DNA from: Candidatus Doudnabacteria bacterium RIFCSPHIGHO2_02_FULL_42_25
GTDB lineage: Bacteria; Patescibacteria; Doudnabacteria; UBA920; O2-02-FULL-48-8
Direction of reading: 5' to 3'
Length of the DNA stretch: 64,000 nt
Assembly (NCBI GenBank): GCA_001777665.1
Contig: MFEQ01000006.1
Span: forward strand, 280,654-344,653
The notes beneath the pieces are model-generated. The model was not told the DNA's origin. It saw only the letters and a list, made by a program, of their open reading frames with translations, and ran no database searches. The position numbers and the translations under genes are program-made. This document shows, in pieces, positions 38,126 to 46,927 of this stretch (within the stretch, counting starts at the first letter, position 1; every line of letters starts with the position of its first letter).

Positions 38126-41011
38126 TTAGACTCGAACCGGTTTCAGGGCTTTGGCCAAGTATTGGCCGGTGTAACTTTTTTTGACTTTCGCGACGTCTTC
38201 TGGGGTGCCAACTGCCACGACCTGTCCGCCCTTATTCCCACCTTCAGGACCGAGATCAATAACCCAGTCCGCCGATTTGATGACATCGAGGTTGTGTTCA
38301 ATGACTAGAACTGTGTTCCCTTTCTCGACTAAACGATTGAGTACGCCGAGTAAGCGCTTGACGTCATCAAAGTGCAACCCAGTCGTTGGTTCATCTAAAA
38401 TGTATAGTGTGCGGCCAGTGGAAGCTCTGGATAATTCAGAAGAGAGTTTGATACGTTGCGCTTCTCCGCCAGAGAGTGTGGTAGCTTGCTGACCCAAATG
38501 CATGTAACCGAGACCGACTAAAGATAGCGTTTCTAATTTACGAGCAATTAATGGCACGTTGCGGAAAAAAACATGTGCTTCATCCACTGTCATTTCCAGG
38601 ACATCAGAAATATTTTTACCTTTGTAGTGGATGTCGAGAGCTTCTTTATTATAGCGTTTACCTTTACACTCTTCACAAGCGACATAGACATCTGGCAAGA
38701 AATGCATTTCGATTTTGATTACCCCATCGCCGCCACAGACTTCACAACGGCCACCTTTAACATTGAAACTAAATCGGCCGGCTTTGTAACCACGCATGCG
38801 AGCTTCCGGTACAGATGCAAACAGATCGCGAATATAGGTGAAGACGCCGGTATAAGTCGCTGGGTTGGAGCGTGGTGTCCGGCCAATCGGTGACTGGTCA
38901 ATATTAATAACTTTGTCGATGTTGTCGATGCCGAGGATTTTTTTATGTTCACCTGGTGATTCTTTGGCATTGTAGAAATAAGCAGAAAGGGATTTGGCTA
39001 AAATCTCATTGAGCAATGTTGATTTGCCACTGCCCGAAACTCCAGTCAGACAAACAAATTTACCCAAAGGGATTTCGACATCAATGTTTTTAAGGTTGTG
39101 TTCAGTCGCACCTACAACTTTGATAGTTTTACCATTCCCTTTCTTGCGTGCCATAGGTACCGAGACTGATTCAGCACCAGACATGTACTTGCCAGTGAGA
39201 GAATTTTTATCTTTGGCTACTGTATTAGGTGTGCCTTCAGCAACTAACTGCCCGCCGTGTTTGCCAGCACCAGGCCCGATATCTACGACCCAGTCCGAGG
39301 CCCAGATGGTTTCTTCGTCGTGTTCAACCACGATGACAGTGTTTCCGAGATCGCGCAAATTTTTCAAAGTTCGAAGTAATCGATCGTTATCGCGTTGGTG
39401 AAGCCCGATCGATGGTTCGTCTAAGATATAGAGCACGCCGGTCAATCCTGAACCGATTTGGGTGGCCAGACGAATGCGCTGGGCTTCTCCGCCAGAGAGT
39501 GTATCCGCAGATCGATCGAGAGTCAGATAATTCAAACCGACATCTTGTAAAAATTTCAAACGAGAAACAATTTCTTTGAAGATCTGATGGGCGATTTTCA
39601 TGTCTTTCTCGGACATTTTCTTCGGCAGGGATTCTGTAAACTCAATCGCTTCGTCAATTGAGAAGTTGGAAACATCGACAATCGATTTCGCATCGATAGT
39701 GACTGCCAAAAATTCTGGTTTCAATCTCTTCCCTTTACAGGTCGGACATTTCTGCACCCGCATATACTGTTCAATCTCACCACGCATATAGTCTGATTCG
39801 GTTTCTTTGTATTTGCGCATTAAATTATGGACCACACCCTCAAACGGACCGAAGTGGCCATAACCAGATTCATCCTGAAATGAAATTTTCGTGTCTCCAG
39901 TACCGTACAAAACTGCATCCAGTGCTTTCTTCGGTAAATCTCGAACTGGAACGTGGATAGAAAACCCGTAAACTTTCGAAACTGCTTCGAGAACTCGGGA
40001 ATACCAAGACATTCTGGAGGTAGTTTTGCTCCATGGTCGGATCGCACCTTCGGCGAGAGTCAATCTTTTATTTGGGATGACTAATTCAGCCTCGATTTCC
40101 AGTCTAGTGCCAAGTCCGGTACAATCCGGACATGCGCCGTGTGGAGAGTTAAAAGAGAAGTTCCTTGGGTTCAATTCAGGTAGATTAGTATGGCCCTCCG
40201 GACAGGCAAAATTAGATGAGAGCAGTATCTCTCCCGCCTGCCACGCCTCTATCTCTTGCTTTGACCGAGGCATGGCGGGCAGGTCTTTCTCATCTTTGGC
40301 AATTATCACGGAATCGTTCCCCAAATCCAGTGCTGTTTCGAGAGAATCAGCAATTCTGGCTCGATCTCCTGAATCCAAAGATATCCGATCCACCACAATA
40401 TCTATAGTGTGTTTTTTCTTTTTGTCGACATTGAGCTGCAACGCCTCGGACAAATCCATAATCGTGCCGTCAAATCGGATTCGCTGGTAGCCGGATTTTT
40501 TGGCTTCTTCCAGTAAATGTTTGTGCTCGCCTTTTTGGTCACGAACCAGTGGCGCCATGATCACGATCTTGGTGGATTCTGGCCAACTGACGATCTGGTC
40601 TACCATTTGAGTGACACTTTGTCCGGTAATTTTTTTACCACAAACCGGACAGTGCGGAGTGCCGACACGAGCGTAGAGTAATCTCAAATAATCATAAATT
40701 TCGGTAACAGTTCCGACAGTCGAGCGCGGATTGTGTGATGCAGATTTCTGGTCGATAGAAATCGCTGGTGAGAGTCCTTCTATCTTGTCGACATCAGGTT
40801 TATCCATAAGTCCTAAAAATTGTCTGGCGTAAGCCGAGAGGGATTCAACATAGCGTCGCTGACCTTCCGCGTATATGGTATCGAATGCCAAAGAGGATTT
40901 GCCGCTACCTGAAAGACCCGTGATGACCACGAGTTTGTTTCTGGGGATATCGACATTGATGTTTTTTAAGTTATGGACCCGAGCTCCCCTTATTACTATC
41001 TTATCTGACAT
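38126..41011 (-). CDS. uvrA: Excinuclease ABC subunit A
   Basis: The roughly 961-aa nucleotide-excision-repair ATPase has two ABC modules: Walker A GLSGSGKSSLAF and GVSGSGKSTLLN, two LSGGEAQRI signatures, and zinc motifs CPVCGKKI, CPEGH...CPDC and CEVCGGDG...CEEC. ATG 41009-41011 (MSDKIVIRG) is preferred to one five codons upstream because the upstream bases belong to a palindrome. About 17 residues (LPAMPRSKQEIEAWQAG) before EILLSSNFACPEGH are absent from ordinary UvrA and come from the same in-frame element as in topA and uvrC. Confidence 0.97.
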   Translation of the reverse strand: MSDKIVIRGARVHNLKNINVDIPRNKLVVITGLSGSGKSSLAFDTIYAEGQRRYVESLSAYARQFLGLMDKPDVDKIEGLSPAISIDQKSASHNPRSTVGTVTEIYDYLRLLYARVGTPHCPVCGKKITGQSVTQMVDQIVSWPESTKIVIMAPLVRDQKGEHKHLLEEAKKSGYQRIRFDGTIMDLSEALQLNVDKKKKHTIDIVVDRISLDSGDRARIADSLETALDLGNDSVIIAKDEKDLPAMPRSKQEIEAWQAGEILLSSNFACPEGHTNLPELNPRNFSFNSPHGACPDCTGLGTRLEIEAELVIPNKRLTLAEGAIRPWSKTTSRMSWYSRVLEAVSKVYGFSIHVPVRDLPKKALDAVLYGTGDTKISFQDESGYGHFGPFEGVVHNLMRKYKETESDYMRGEIEQYMRVQKCPTCKGKRLKPEFLAVTIDAKSIVDVSNFSIDEAIEFTESLPKKMSEKDMKIAHQIFKEIVSRLKFLQDVGLNYLTLDRSADTLSGGEAQRIRLATQIGSGLTGVLYILDEPSIGLHQRDNDRLLRTLKNLRDLGNTVIVVEHDEETIWASDWVVDIGPGAGKHGGQLVAEGTPNTVAKDKNSLTGKYMSGAESVSVPMARKKGNGKTIKVVGATEHNLKNIDVEIPLGKFVCLTGVSGSGKSTLLNEILAKSLSAYFYNAKESPGEHKKILGIDNIDKVINIDQSPIGRTPRSNPATYTGVFTYIRDLFASVPEARMRGYKAGRFSFNVKGGRCEVCGGDGVIKIEMHFLPDVYVACEECKGKRYNKEALDIHYKGKNISDVLEMTVDEAHVFFRNVPLIARKLETLSLVGLGYMHLGQQATTLSGGEAQRIKLSSELSRASTGRTLYILDEPTTGLHFDDVKRLLGVLNRLVEKGNTVLVIEHNLDVIKSADWVIDLGPEGGNKGGQVVAVGTPEDVAKVKKSYTGQYLAKALKPVRV
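40229..40282 (-). repeat. LPAMPR...AWQAG in-frame element in uvrA
   Basis: On the coding strand it reads CTGCCCGCCATGCCTCG ... GGCGTGGCAGGCGGG, the same strand and frame as the topA and uvrC copies. Confidence 0.9.
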
Positions 41012-41021
41012 TGCGTATTCT

Positions 41022-41048
41022 CCCATCCCGGACTACGATCCGGGATCC
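41022..41048. repeat. CCCGG-type palindrome upstream of uvrA
   Basis: ATCCCGGA/TCCGGGAT around CTACGA; related to 11437, 47221 and 54589. The remaining gap to 41165 shows nothing else. Confidence 0.8.
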
Positions 41049-41164
41049 ACTTCTATAAATTAATACAGACTGGTTTCTTATAGTCACTCTGAACTTCTAA
41101 AAACGCTGACGACGATACAACCCTCTATTTTTGGGGGCCTTAAATTAGCCAAAATAGCCTAACA

Positions 41165-41198
41165 TAAAAAAACCGCCCTGGCAAGAGCCTAGAGGGCA
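41165..41198 (-). terminator. Terminator of the GC-rich membrane-protein pair
   Basis: GCCCT/AGGGC stem followed by GGTTTTTTT on the minus strand; it overlaps the last codons of the gene. Confidence 0.75.
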
Positions 41199-41551
41199 GA
41201 AGATGTTTTTTGCTTTGCGACCGTCTTGAGCAGTTGCCGGCGCATATACCAGGATCCAGCCATAATCGCGACCGTCAGCCGATAAAACAGATCGTCGTGA
41301 GTTAACACGACAGCTGCTGCATACCAGTAATGGTTCACGCGTAGGATCGCTGCTACAACCTCCAGTAGTCTCTCAAAGACGGTAACTACACCGAACATGA
41401 AAAAAAGTGTCCTGGCCAGATTAGTTTTCGCCTTTCGCACTGCCCAAAACGGGAGCACGATTAACGCGACGTCATTCACTAAAAACTGCATCATTCCGTC
41501 GAGTGCTGGATCACTCATGGATCGAGATTGCGCAATTACCACTAACAGCAT
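41189..41551 (-). CDS. GC-rich membrane protein, unknown function (A)
   Basis: The 120-aa protein has about three hydrophobic segments (FLVNDVALIVLPFWAV, LFFMFGVVTVFERLLEVVAA, LTVAIMAGSW) and a basic C-terminus. GGAGG lies 4-5 nt before ATG. It follows the 140-aa membrane-protein gene by 9 bp on the same strand, so the two may form a complex. Composition and strong SD differ from the flanking uvrA and uvrC. No family is recognised. Confidence 0.65.
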   Translation of the reverse strand: MLLVVIAQSRSMSDPALDGMMQFLVNDVALIVLPFWAVRKAKTNLARTLFFMFGVVTVFERLLEVVAAILRVNHYWYAAAVVLTHDDLFYRLTVAIMAGSWYMRRQLLKTVAKQKTSSAL

Positions 41552-41560
41552 GTCCCCTCC

Positions 41561-41983
41561 TCAGGTGTGTTGTCTATCTGCCGGATAAACCGGAGGTATC
41601 GGCAAGCCGGACAAAGAACGAGCGATCAGCATGACCAGACAAATCAGATCCAACCAGTAACCGGCGTAAGGCCACATCCCGGTGAAATCCTCCGGGAAAA
41701 ATCTGCTGGCCTGATAGGGCACCACTGGAAAAATCAGAAGCACTAAAGCACCTAATGCTGCCCAGCTCGCACGATAGGCGCCGCGACGATCCCTGTATCT
41801 GGTTCGTTCCATCCAATCGTGAGTTGCGGCGAGCAAGATGGCCGTCAAAGCGCCAGCCATCAAGGATACTGGAACAAAAATGAACCAGCGATGACTGACA
41901 CCGGCAATTGCCGCGTACCCATGTCCGAGCAAGAGCGAGCCTGTTACAAAAATCACGGCGAGGTAAAGTATTCCAATTTCCAT
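41561..41983 (-). CDS. GC-rich membrane protein, unknown function (B)
   Basis: The 140-aa protein has about four helices (LYLAVIFVTGSLLLGHGYAA, FIFVPVSLMAGALTAILLA, AALGALVLLIFPVVPY, LDLICLVMLIARSL). GGAGG lies 5 nt before the ATG. It is the first gene of a two-gene unit with its own terminator. No homologue is recognised. Confidence 0.65.
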   Translation of the reverse strand: MEIGILYLAVIFVTGSLLLGHGYAAIAGVSHRWFIFVPVSLMAGALTAILLAATHDWMERTRYRDRRGAYRASWAALGALVLLIFPVVPYQASRFFPEDFTGMWPYAGYWLDLICLVMLIARSLSGLPIPPVYPADRQHT

Positions 41984-42103
41984 CTTTTCCTCCTTCGGAA
42001 GACATTCGAAAGTGAATTCAGTATAGTACTTTCACTAAATGTTTAAAAGATATAAAAAAAACCGCCGGCGCAAGGGTTACTTGTCAGACGGGGTGCAGGG
42101 TCT

Positions 42104-42421
42104 TTACTCGAGTGGCTCCAGTTGAGACCATGACTCAAATAGCTTTTGTTGCTTCCAGGTCAGATCGATGACTTCAGCGGCGCGGAACTGCCTGAACATT
42201 CCTGGATTAAAACTTCTTCGCCGGGGCTCTGGACCGAAGCTACGCAAGGCTCTCCGCCTACTACTCCTTTCCGGAGAAGGAAGTTCTTGCCACAGTCGGC
42301 CGAGGCCTTCTCGAGTATTCCTGGCAGCATCAAATTCAGCAAACGCAATATTTGCTTGAATCAGAACCCGCCCAAGGGGATCTCGACCACCCAGAATCAG
42401 ACGCATTTTCCTGTCAGCCAT
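42104..42421 (-). CDS. GC-rich basic protein, unknown function
   Basis: The 105-aa product is Arg-rich (PSPERSSRRRALRSFGPEPR) with no membrane helix. AAAGGAGGT, a full anti-SD complement, lies just before ATG. A T run after a weak GC hairpin near 42055 may terminate it. The uvrC reading frame can be extended leftwards across this gene, but uvrC homology and promoter place its start at 42467. No family is recognised. Confidence 0.6.
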   Translation of the reverse strand: MADRKMRLILGGRDPLGRVLIQANIAFAEFDAARNTREGLGRLWQELPSPERSSRRRALRSFGPEPRRRSFNPGMFRQFRAAEVIDLTWKQQKLFESWSQLEPLE

Positions 42422-42431
42422 GAGACCTCCT

Positions 42432-42460
42432 TTGGCTGTATTCTTATATCAAAGTATAAT
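42432..42460 (+). promoter_or_regulatory. uvrC promoter, leaderless geometry
   Basis: TTGGCT (42432-42437), 17-bp spacer, TATAAT (42455-42460); ATG starts 6 nt later, so transcription should begin at or next to the start codon. Confidence 0.8.
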
Positions 42461-42466
42461 ACTTTC

Positions 42467-44287
42467 ATGTCGAAACAGCTAGAACAAAAGATTAAAGACC
42501 TCCCCCAGAAACCCGGTGTCTATGTATTCAAAGATGCCAAAGGGTTGGTTTTGTACGTCGGGAAAGCGATCAAACTCAAAAACCGAGTTAGTTCTTATTT
42601 CAAACGGGACGGTGATGATGGTCGCGGACCTCGGATCCAACAAATGATTTCTCTAATTCGTGACCTCAACTACACGGTCACAGATAATGAAACTGAAAGT
42701 TTGATCCTGGAGAAAAATTTCATTTCACAACTCAAACCCAAATACAACGTTGATCTCCGTGATGACAAAAATTATTTATTTATTAAAATAAATATCAAAG
42801 ATGAAATCCCGACGATTGGCTATGAACGAAAACTGATGGATCGAAGTAGCCGTTATTTCGGTCCTTATACTTCAGGACTTGCCATCAAAGACACACTTCG
42901 GATGCTCCGAAATATTTTTCCTTACTGTTCCAACAAAAAAATCGGTAATAAACCTTGCTTCTTTTATCACATCGGTAAATGTCCGGGTGTTTGCTTTGGC
43001 AAAATAAGTACCCAAGAATACCGCGACAATTACATCAAAAAAATTATCCAATTTCTGGAAGGCCGCCAATCTCAAGTTCTGAAAGATTTACAAAAACAGA
43101 TGCGATCTTTTGCGTCCCATAAACAATTTGAAAAAGCAGCGAAGGTTCGCAACCAAATTTTTGCCCTGAACCGAGTGCTCGAACGACAAAAATTGGTTTA
43201 CCCGAAAAAACTCGACCAAGATGTGTTCTCTGTTTATACAGACCTGCCCGCCATGCCTCGGGTAAAGCAATCCGACAAGGCGTGGCAGGCGGGTGGTGTC
43301 GCATCCATCAATTTATTCATGATCCGAGAAGGAAAACTCATCCAAAAAGAAAACTTCATCATGGAAAATACGAAACAAGTCCCGGTTGATGAAATTTTGC
43401 AAAGTTTTCTCGAAAGATATTATCTAGAGGCTTCAAGCATACCCAAAGAAGTATTACTTCCAGCCCAAATTATCCCTGATGAACTATATCCGGTATTTAT
43501 CGGTCGTCGATTTCCCAAATTTACAGTACCAGTCCAGGGTCAAAGACTACAGCTTCTGAAATTAGGCCAAGAAAATGCCAAACAATATCTGGAAAGCACC
43601 ACAGATAAACATTTGTTAGAAGAAGCTCGATTGCTCGCCTCGCTCAAAGAATTGCAACGAGTTTTGGATCTACCGAATTTGCCAGGTCGCATCGAAGCGT
43701 ACGACATTTCGAATATCCAAGGCACCAACCCTGTCGGCTCGATGGTTGTGTTTGACTTCGCCCGACCGAAAAAATCTGATTATCGTAAATTTAAAATTAA
43801 TAAAAAACAAACTCCTGATGACTTCGCTATGATGCGCGAAATGCTCGAACGACGATTTCGCAACGATTGGCCTCTTCCCGATCTGATCCTGATCGATGGC
43901 GGGAAGGGTCAATTGAATGCAGCCCTTTCAGTGCTTCAGGTTTCAGGTTCCAGGTTTCAGGTCATTGGCCTCGCCAAACGCTTAGAAGAAATTTTTACTC
44001 CCCTTAATACTTCCCCCTTGATACTTCCTACTAACTCCCAAGCACTTTATCTCTTACAACGCATCCGCGATGAAGCTCATCGCTTCGGCGTGAAATACCA
44101 TAGACATTTGCGATCGAAGGGATCTCTCTCTTCTGTGCTCGATCAAATCTCCGGCATCGGTCCGGCCAAGAAAAAAACATTGCTCCAAAAATTTGGCTCT
44201 GCTGCCAAAGTTCGTTCTGCTAGTCTTACAGAACTTGCCGCGATCGTTGGGTCTAAAACCGCCGAGAAGATCAAGGCATCTCTTTGA
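42467..44287 (+). CDS. uvrC: Excinuclease ABC subunit C
   Basis: The 606-aa nuclease makes both incisions in nucleotide excision repair. It has an N-terminal GIY-YIG domain (PGVYVFKDAKGLVLYVGKA), a UVR segment near 205-240, the RNase-H-like 3' domain (IEAYDISNIQGTNPVGSMVV, PDLILIDGGKGQLNAAL, RDEAHRFGVKYHR) and a tandem helix-hairpin-helix end (ISGIGPAKKKTLLQKFG). Residues 260-277 (LPAMPRVKQSDKAWQAGG) are an insertion shared with topA and uvrA. ATG 42467 is set by the GIY-YIG start and the promoter 6 nt upstream. Confidence 0.97.
   Translation: MSKQLEQKIKDLPQKPGVYVFKDAKGLVLYVGKAIKLKNRVSSYFKRDGDDGRGPRIQQMISLIRDLNYTVTDNETESLILEKNFISQLKPKYNVDLRDDKNYLFIKINIKDEIPTIGYERKLMDRSSRYFGPYTSGLAIKDTLRMLRNIFPYCSNKKIGNKPCFFYHIGKCPGVCFGKISTQEYRDNYIKKIIQFLEGRQSQVLKDLQKQMRSFASHKQFEKAAKVRNQIFALNRVLERQKLVYPKKLDQDVFSVYTDLPAMPRVKQSDKAWQAGGVASINLFMIREGKLIQKENFIMENTKQVPVDEILQSFLERYYLEASSIPKEVLLPAQIIPDELYPVFIGRRFPKFTVPVQGQRLQLLKLGQENAKQYLESTTDKHLLEEARLLASLKELQRVLDLPNLPGRIEAYDISNIQGTNPVGSMVVFDFARPKKSDYRKFKINKKQTPDDFAMMREMLERRFRNDWPLPDLILIDGGKGQLNAALSVLQVSGSRFQVIGLAKRLEEIFTPLNTSPLILPTNSQALYLLQRIRDEAHRFGVKYHRHLRSKGSLSSVLDQISGIGPAKKKTLLQKFGSAAKVRSASLTELAAIVGSKTAEKIKASL
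43244..43297 (+). repeat. LPAMPR...AWQAGG in-frame element in uvrC
   Basis: CTGCCCGCCATGCCTCG ... AAGGCGTGGCAGGCGGGTGG, 54 bp. Identical ends to the topA copy; the centre differs. Confidence 0.9.
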
Positions 44288-44348
44288 TTGTTATCTGTTA
44301 TCTGGTAACTGTTGACTGATTTCTCCTTTTCTGGCAAAATAGCTAAGT

Positions 44349-44374
44349 CCCGCCTGCGCTAAAGCTTCGGCGGG
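44349..44374. repeat. 26-bp palindrome upstream of secG
   Basis: CCCGCCTGCGCT faces AGCTTCGGCGGG. It lies 14 bp before the secG start; similar in style to the ssb and pth palindromes. Confidence 0.65.
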
Positions 44375-44387
44375 CAAGCATAAATAT

Positions 44388-44615
44388 ATGCAGATTACAC
44401 AAAATACTTTAATTTTTGCCCTGATAGTCATCGATGTTTTGATTATCATTACCATCCTTATGCAACAGCGCGAGGGCGGACTTTCCACTGTATTTGGCGG
44501 CGAAGGACAAGTTTATCGTTCCAAACGAGGTTTAGCTCGTGGACTACATTACTTTACTATTTTACTCGCTGTCATATTCGTCGGCCTCTCGGTCGCCGTG
44601 CTCTTCGTCAAATAA
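44388..44615 (+). CDS. secG: Preprotein translocase subunit SecG
   Basis: The 75-aa protein has two membrane helices (6-26 and 53-73) with the conserved loop MQQREGGLSTVFGGEGQVYR. It assists SecYEG protein export. The gene for the solute-binding protein follows 3 bp later. Confidence 0.92.
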   Translation: MQITQNTLIFALIVIDVLIIITILMQQREGGLSTVFGGEGQVYRSKRGLARGLHYFTILLAVIFVGLSVAVLFVK

Positions 44616-44618
44616 CGA

Positions 44619-46364
44619 ATGAGTAATATCTGGTTACAAATCAAAAACTTTTTTCGCAATTTTTGGTTGGGAATACGAACATTGCGAACCCTGCGCCGAG
44701 GGCAGATTCCTCATATCCTCGAAAACTTTTCGAAAAAAGAATTCTATACATTTATCGCCACCTTATTCTTCCTTGTGATCAGCGGTGGTTTTTTACTTGT
44801 CCAAGCATTTGCCGAAAAGGGTCCAGGCCCTCACTATGGTGGCGAAATCGTGGAAGGGCTGGTGGGTCAACCTCAATTTATAAACCCACTTCTATCGCTA
44901 ACCAGCAGCGTCGACACCGATGTCAGTCGAGTGGTCTATGCTCAGTTACTCAAATTTGATCAAGAACAAAATTTGACCACGGATTTAGCAGAAAGCATAC
45001 CGACCGTAAGTGAAGACCAAAAAACTTATACTCTGAAACTAAAACCGAATCTTAAATGGTCAGATGGTAAGCCTCTCAATGCTGACGACGTCTTGTTTAC
45101 CATCCAACGAATTCAAAATATCGAGTATGAATCCCCGCTTCGCCCGAACTGGTCTCGGGTCAAAGCCGAAAAAATTGATGATTTGAGTATTCAACTTACA
45201 TTGCGCGAAGTTTCAGCAAGCTTCATGAACAATTTTACACTAGGCATCATCCCGAAACACATCTGGGAAGAGCTCTCCCCTCGGAATTTCCGACTTTCTG
45301 ACTCCAACCTCAAACCAATTGGCTCAGGACCATACACTGTGCGCGAAATTCGTAAAACTTCTGATGGTGACATCAAATCTATCACTTTGCGTGCCAACCA
45401 AAACTATCACGAAGGCTCTCCATATATCACGACTCTGACCTTCAGGTTTTACGATGACTACGATAGTTTGCTTGCAGCATACCAAGGCAAAGAAATCCAG
45501 AGCATAGGGTTTTTGCCATTTGATAAAAAAGCATTTCTATCCCAATCCGATCGTGTAAATCAATACCGAGTCAACCTGCCCCAGTACCAAGCCGTATTTT
45601 TTAATCTCCCGAAGAATTCCATCCTCGCCGAAAAAGCTGTCCGTCAAGCGCTATGGCTCGCCACAGACCGCAACCAAATCATCACAGAAGTATTCAATGA
45701 CAATGCCGCTCCCGCATTCGGTCCCATCTTACCGGGGAGTATGGGATACAACGAAAAAATTGAAGAAAGTGTCCACTACAATCTCGATGAAGCAGTGATA
45801 TTGTTAGAAAAGGCTGGATGGGTACTTCCACCTAACTCAACTGTGCGTGCCAAAAAAGATAAATTGTTAGAATTTAATTTAGCGCTCTCAGGAAATTTGG
45901 TTTTAAATGTCAAAACCGCGCAGCTACTCCAAAGCCAGTGGGAAAAAATCGGGGTTAAAATAAATTTAATTCCAGTCGGACCTGATGAACTCGAAACTGA
46001 TTTCATCAGACCCCGCGCATTTGATGCATTACTTTTTTCTGAAAATGTCGGGGCTGATCCAGACCCATTTCCATTCTGGCATGGGACCCAACGCAACGAC
46101 CCTGGTCTCAATCTTTCTGGGTTTGTAAACACAGAAGCTGATAAATTACTCACAGATGCCAGACAAACCATCGACGAAGCAACTCGGGTCAAAAATTATT
46201 TACGGTTCCAGGAAATTATCAATGATGAACTGCCTGCGATCTTTCTAGCCCGTTCTCTCTATATCTACAATGTCCCGAAAAAAATCCAGGGCATTAACCT
46301 CGACAATATCGTCAGCCCAGCTGACCGCTTCCTCGACATTAAGAACTGGTATTTTAGTAACTAA
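44619..46364 (+). CDS. Membrane-anchored family 5 solute-binding protein (peptide type)
   Basis: The 581-aa protein has a cytoplasmic N-terminal tail of about 45 aa, a membrane helix (FIATLFFLVISGGFLLVQAF) and a SBP_bac_5 domain: GLVGQPQFINPLLS, LKPNLKWSDGKPLNADDVLF, IGSGPYTVREI, and FGPILPGSMGYN. It has no lipobox, so the helix is the anchor. Relatives capture oligopeptides for an ABC transporter; no transporter genes lie nearby. It is co-transcribed with secG. Confidence 0.9.
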   Translation: MSNIWLQIKNFFRNFWLGIRTLRTLRRGQIPHILENFSKKEFYTFIATLFFLVISGGFLLVQAFAEKGPGPHYGGEIVEGLVGQPQFINPLLSLTSSVDTDVSRVVYAQLLKFDQEQNLTTDLAESIPTVSEDQKTYTLKLKPNLKWSDGKPLNADDVLFTIQRIQNIEYESPLRPNWSRVKAEKIDDLSIQLTLREVSASFMNNFTLGIIPKHIWEELSPRNFRLSDSNLKPIGSGPYTVREIRKTSDGDIKSITLRANQNYHEGSPYITTLTFRFYDDYDSLLAAYQGKEIQSIGFLPFDKKAFLSQSDRVNQYRVNLPQYQAVFFNLPKNSILAEKAVRQALWLATDRNQIITEVFNDNAAPAFGPILPGSMGYNEKIEESVHYNLDEAVILLEKAGWVLPPNSTVRAKKDKLLEFNLALSGNLVLNVKTAQLLQSQWEKIGVKINLIPVGPDELETDFIRPRAFDALLFSENVGADPDPFPFWHGTQRNDPGLNLSGFVNTEADKLLTDARQTIDEATRVKNYLRFQEIINDELPAIFLARSLYIYNVPKKIQGINLDNIVSPADRFLDIKNWYFSN

Positions 46365-46385
46365 CCTGATAAAATATTAAACACT

Positions 46386-46919
46386 ATGAAATGCCCAAAT
46401 AATCACGAATCATTTCAAGAAATTAAATTTGGCAACGTAAAAGTTGATCGATGTTCTGAGTGCGAAGGATTGTGGTTTAACCATGATGAATTGAGACAGG
46501 CTAAAGACGTCCAAGATGAGTATGCCAAGTGGTTTGATGTGGATCTTTGGAAAGATGAAAAAGATTTTAAATCAACATCGAGTACCAAACTCTGTCCGAT
46601 CGACAACGTTCCTCTGTATGAAATCGATTATGGTAATTCGGGAGTTAAAATTGATGCCTGTAAAACTTGCCAAGGGATTTGGTTAGATAAAGATGAATTC
46701 AAACACTTGATAGATTATATAAAAAAAAGCTATCCGTACGATCTGGCCTTTAATTATACGAAATCTATTCTTGAAGAAGGTAAAGAAATCTTTACTGGTC
46801 CAGAAAGTTTAAAATCAGAAATTACAGATTTCTTATTACTGGTAAAACTCGTTCAGTTTAAAGTTTTTATAAGTCCTACGCTAACTAACGTCATTCTGAA
46901 TCTGCCTCTGACAAAATAA
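46386..46919 (+). CDS. Protein with two zf-TFIIB-type zinc ribbons
   Basis: The 177-aa protein repeats the motif CPNNHESF ... DRCSECEGLWFNHDEL at 3-40 and CPIDNVPLY ... DACKTCQGIWLDKDEFK at about 72-105. Each is a zf-TFIIB ribbon with four Cys/His ligands. The C-terminal 70 residues are helical with a hydrophobic stretch. The role of these proteins in bacteria is unknown. TAAAAT lies 10 nt before ATG. Confidence 0.85.
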   Translation: MKCPNNHESFQEIKFGNVKVDRCSECEGLWFNHDELRQAKDVQDEYAKWFDVDLWKDEKDFKSTSSTKLCPIDNVPLYEIDYGNSGVKIDACKTCQGIWLDKDEFKHLIDYIKKSYPYDLAFNYTKSILEEGKEIFTGPESLKSEITDFLLLVKLVQFKVFISPTLTNVILNLPLTK

Positions 46920-46927
46920 AGTTTTCA

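Noticed and set aside
42146..42466. N-terminal extension of UvrC
   Set aside because: It overlaps the oppositely oriented GC-rich gene, and GIY-YIG homology and promoter begin at 42467.
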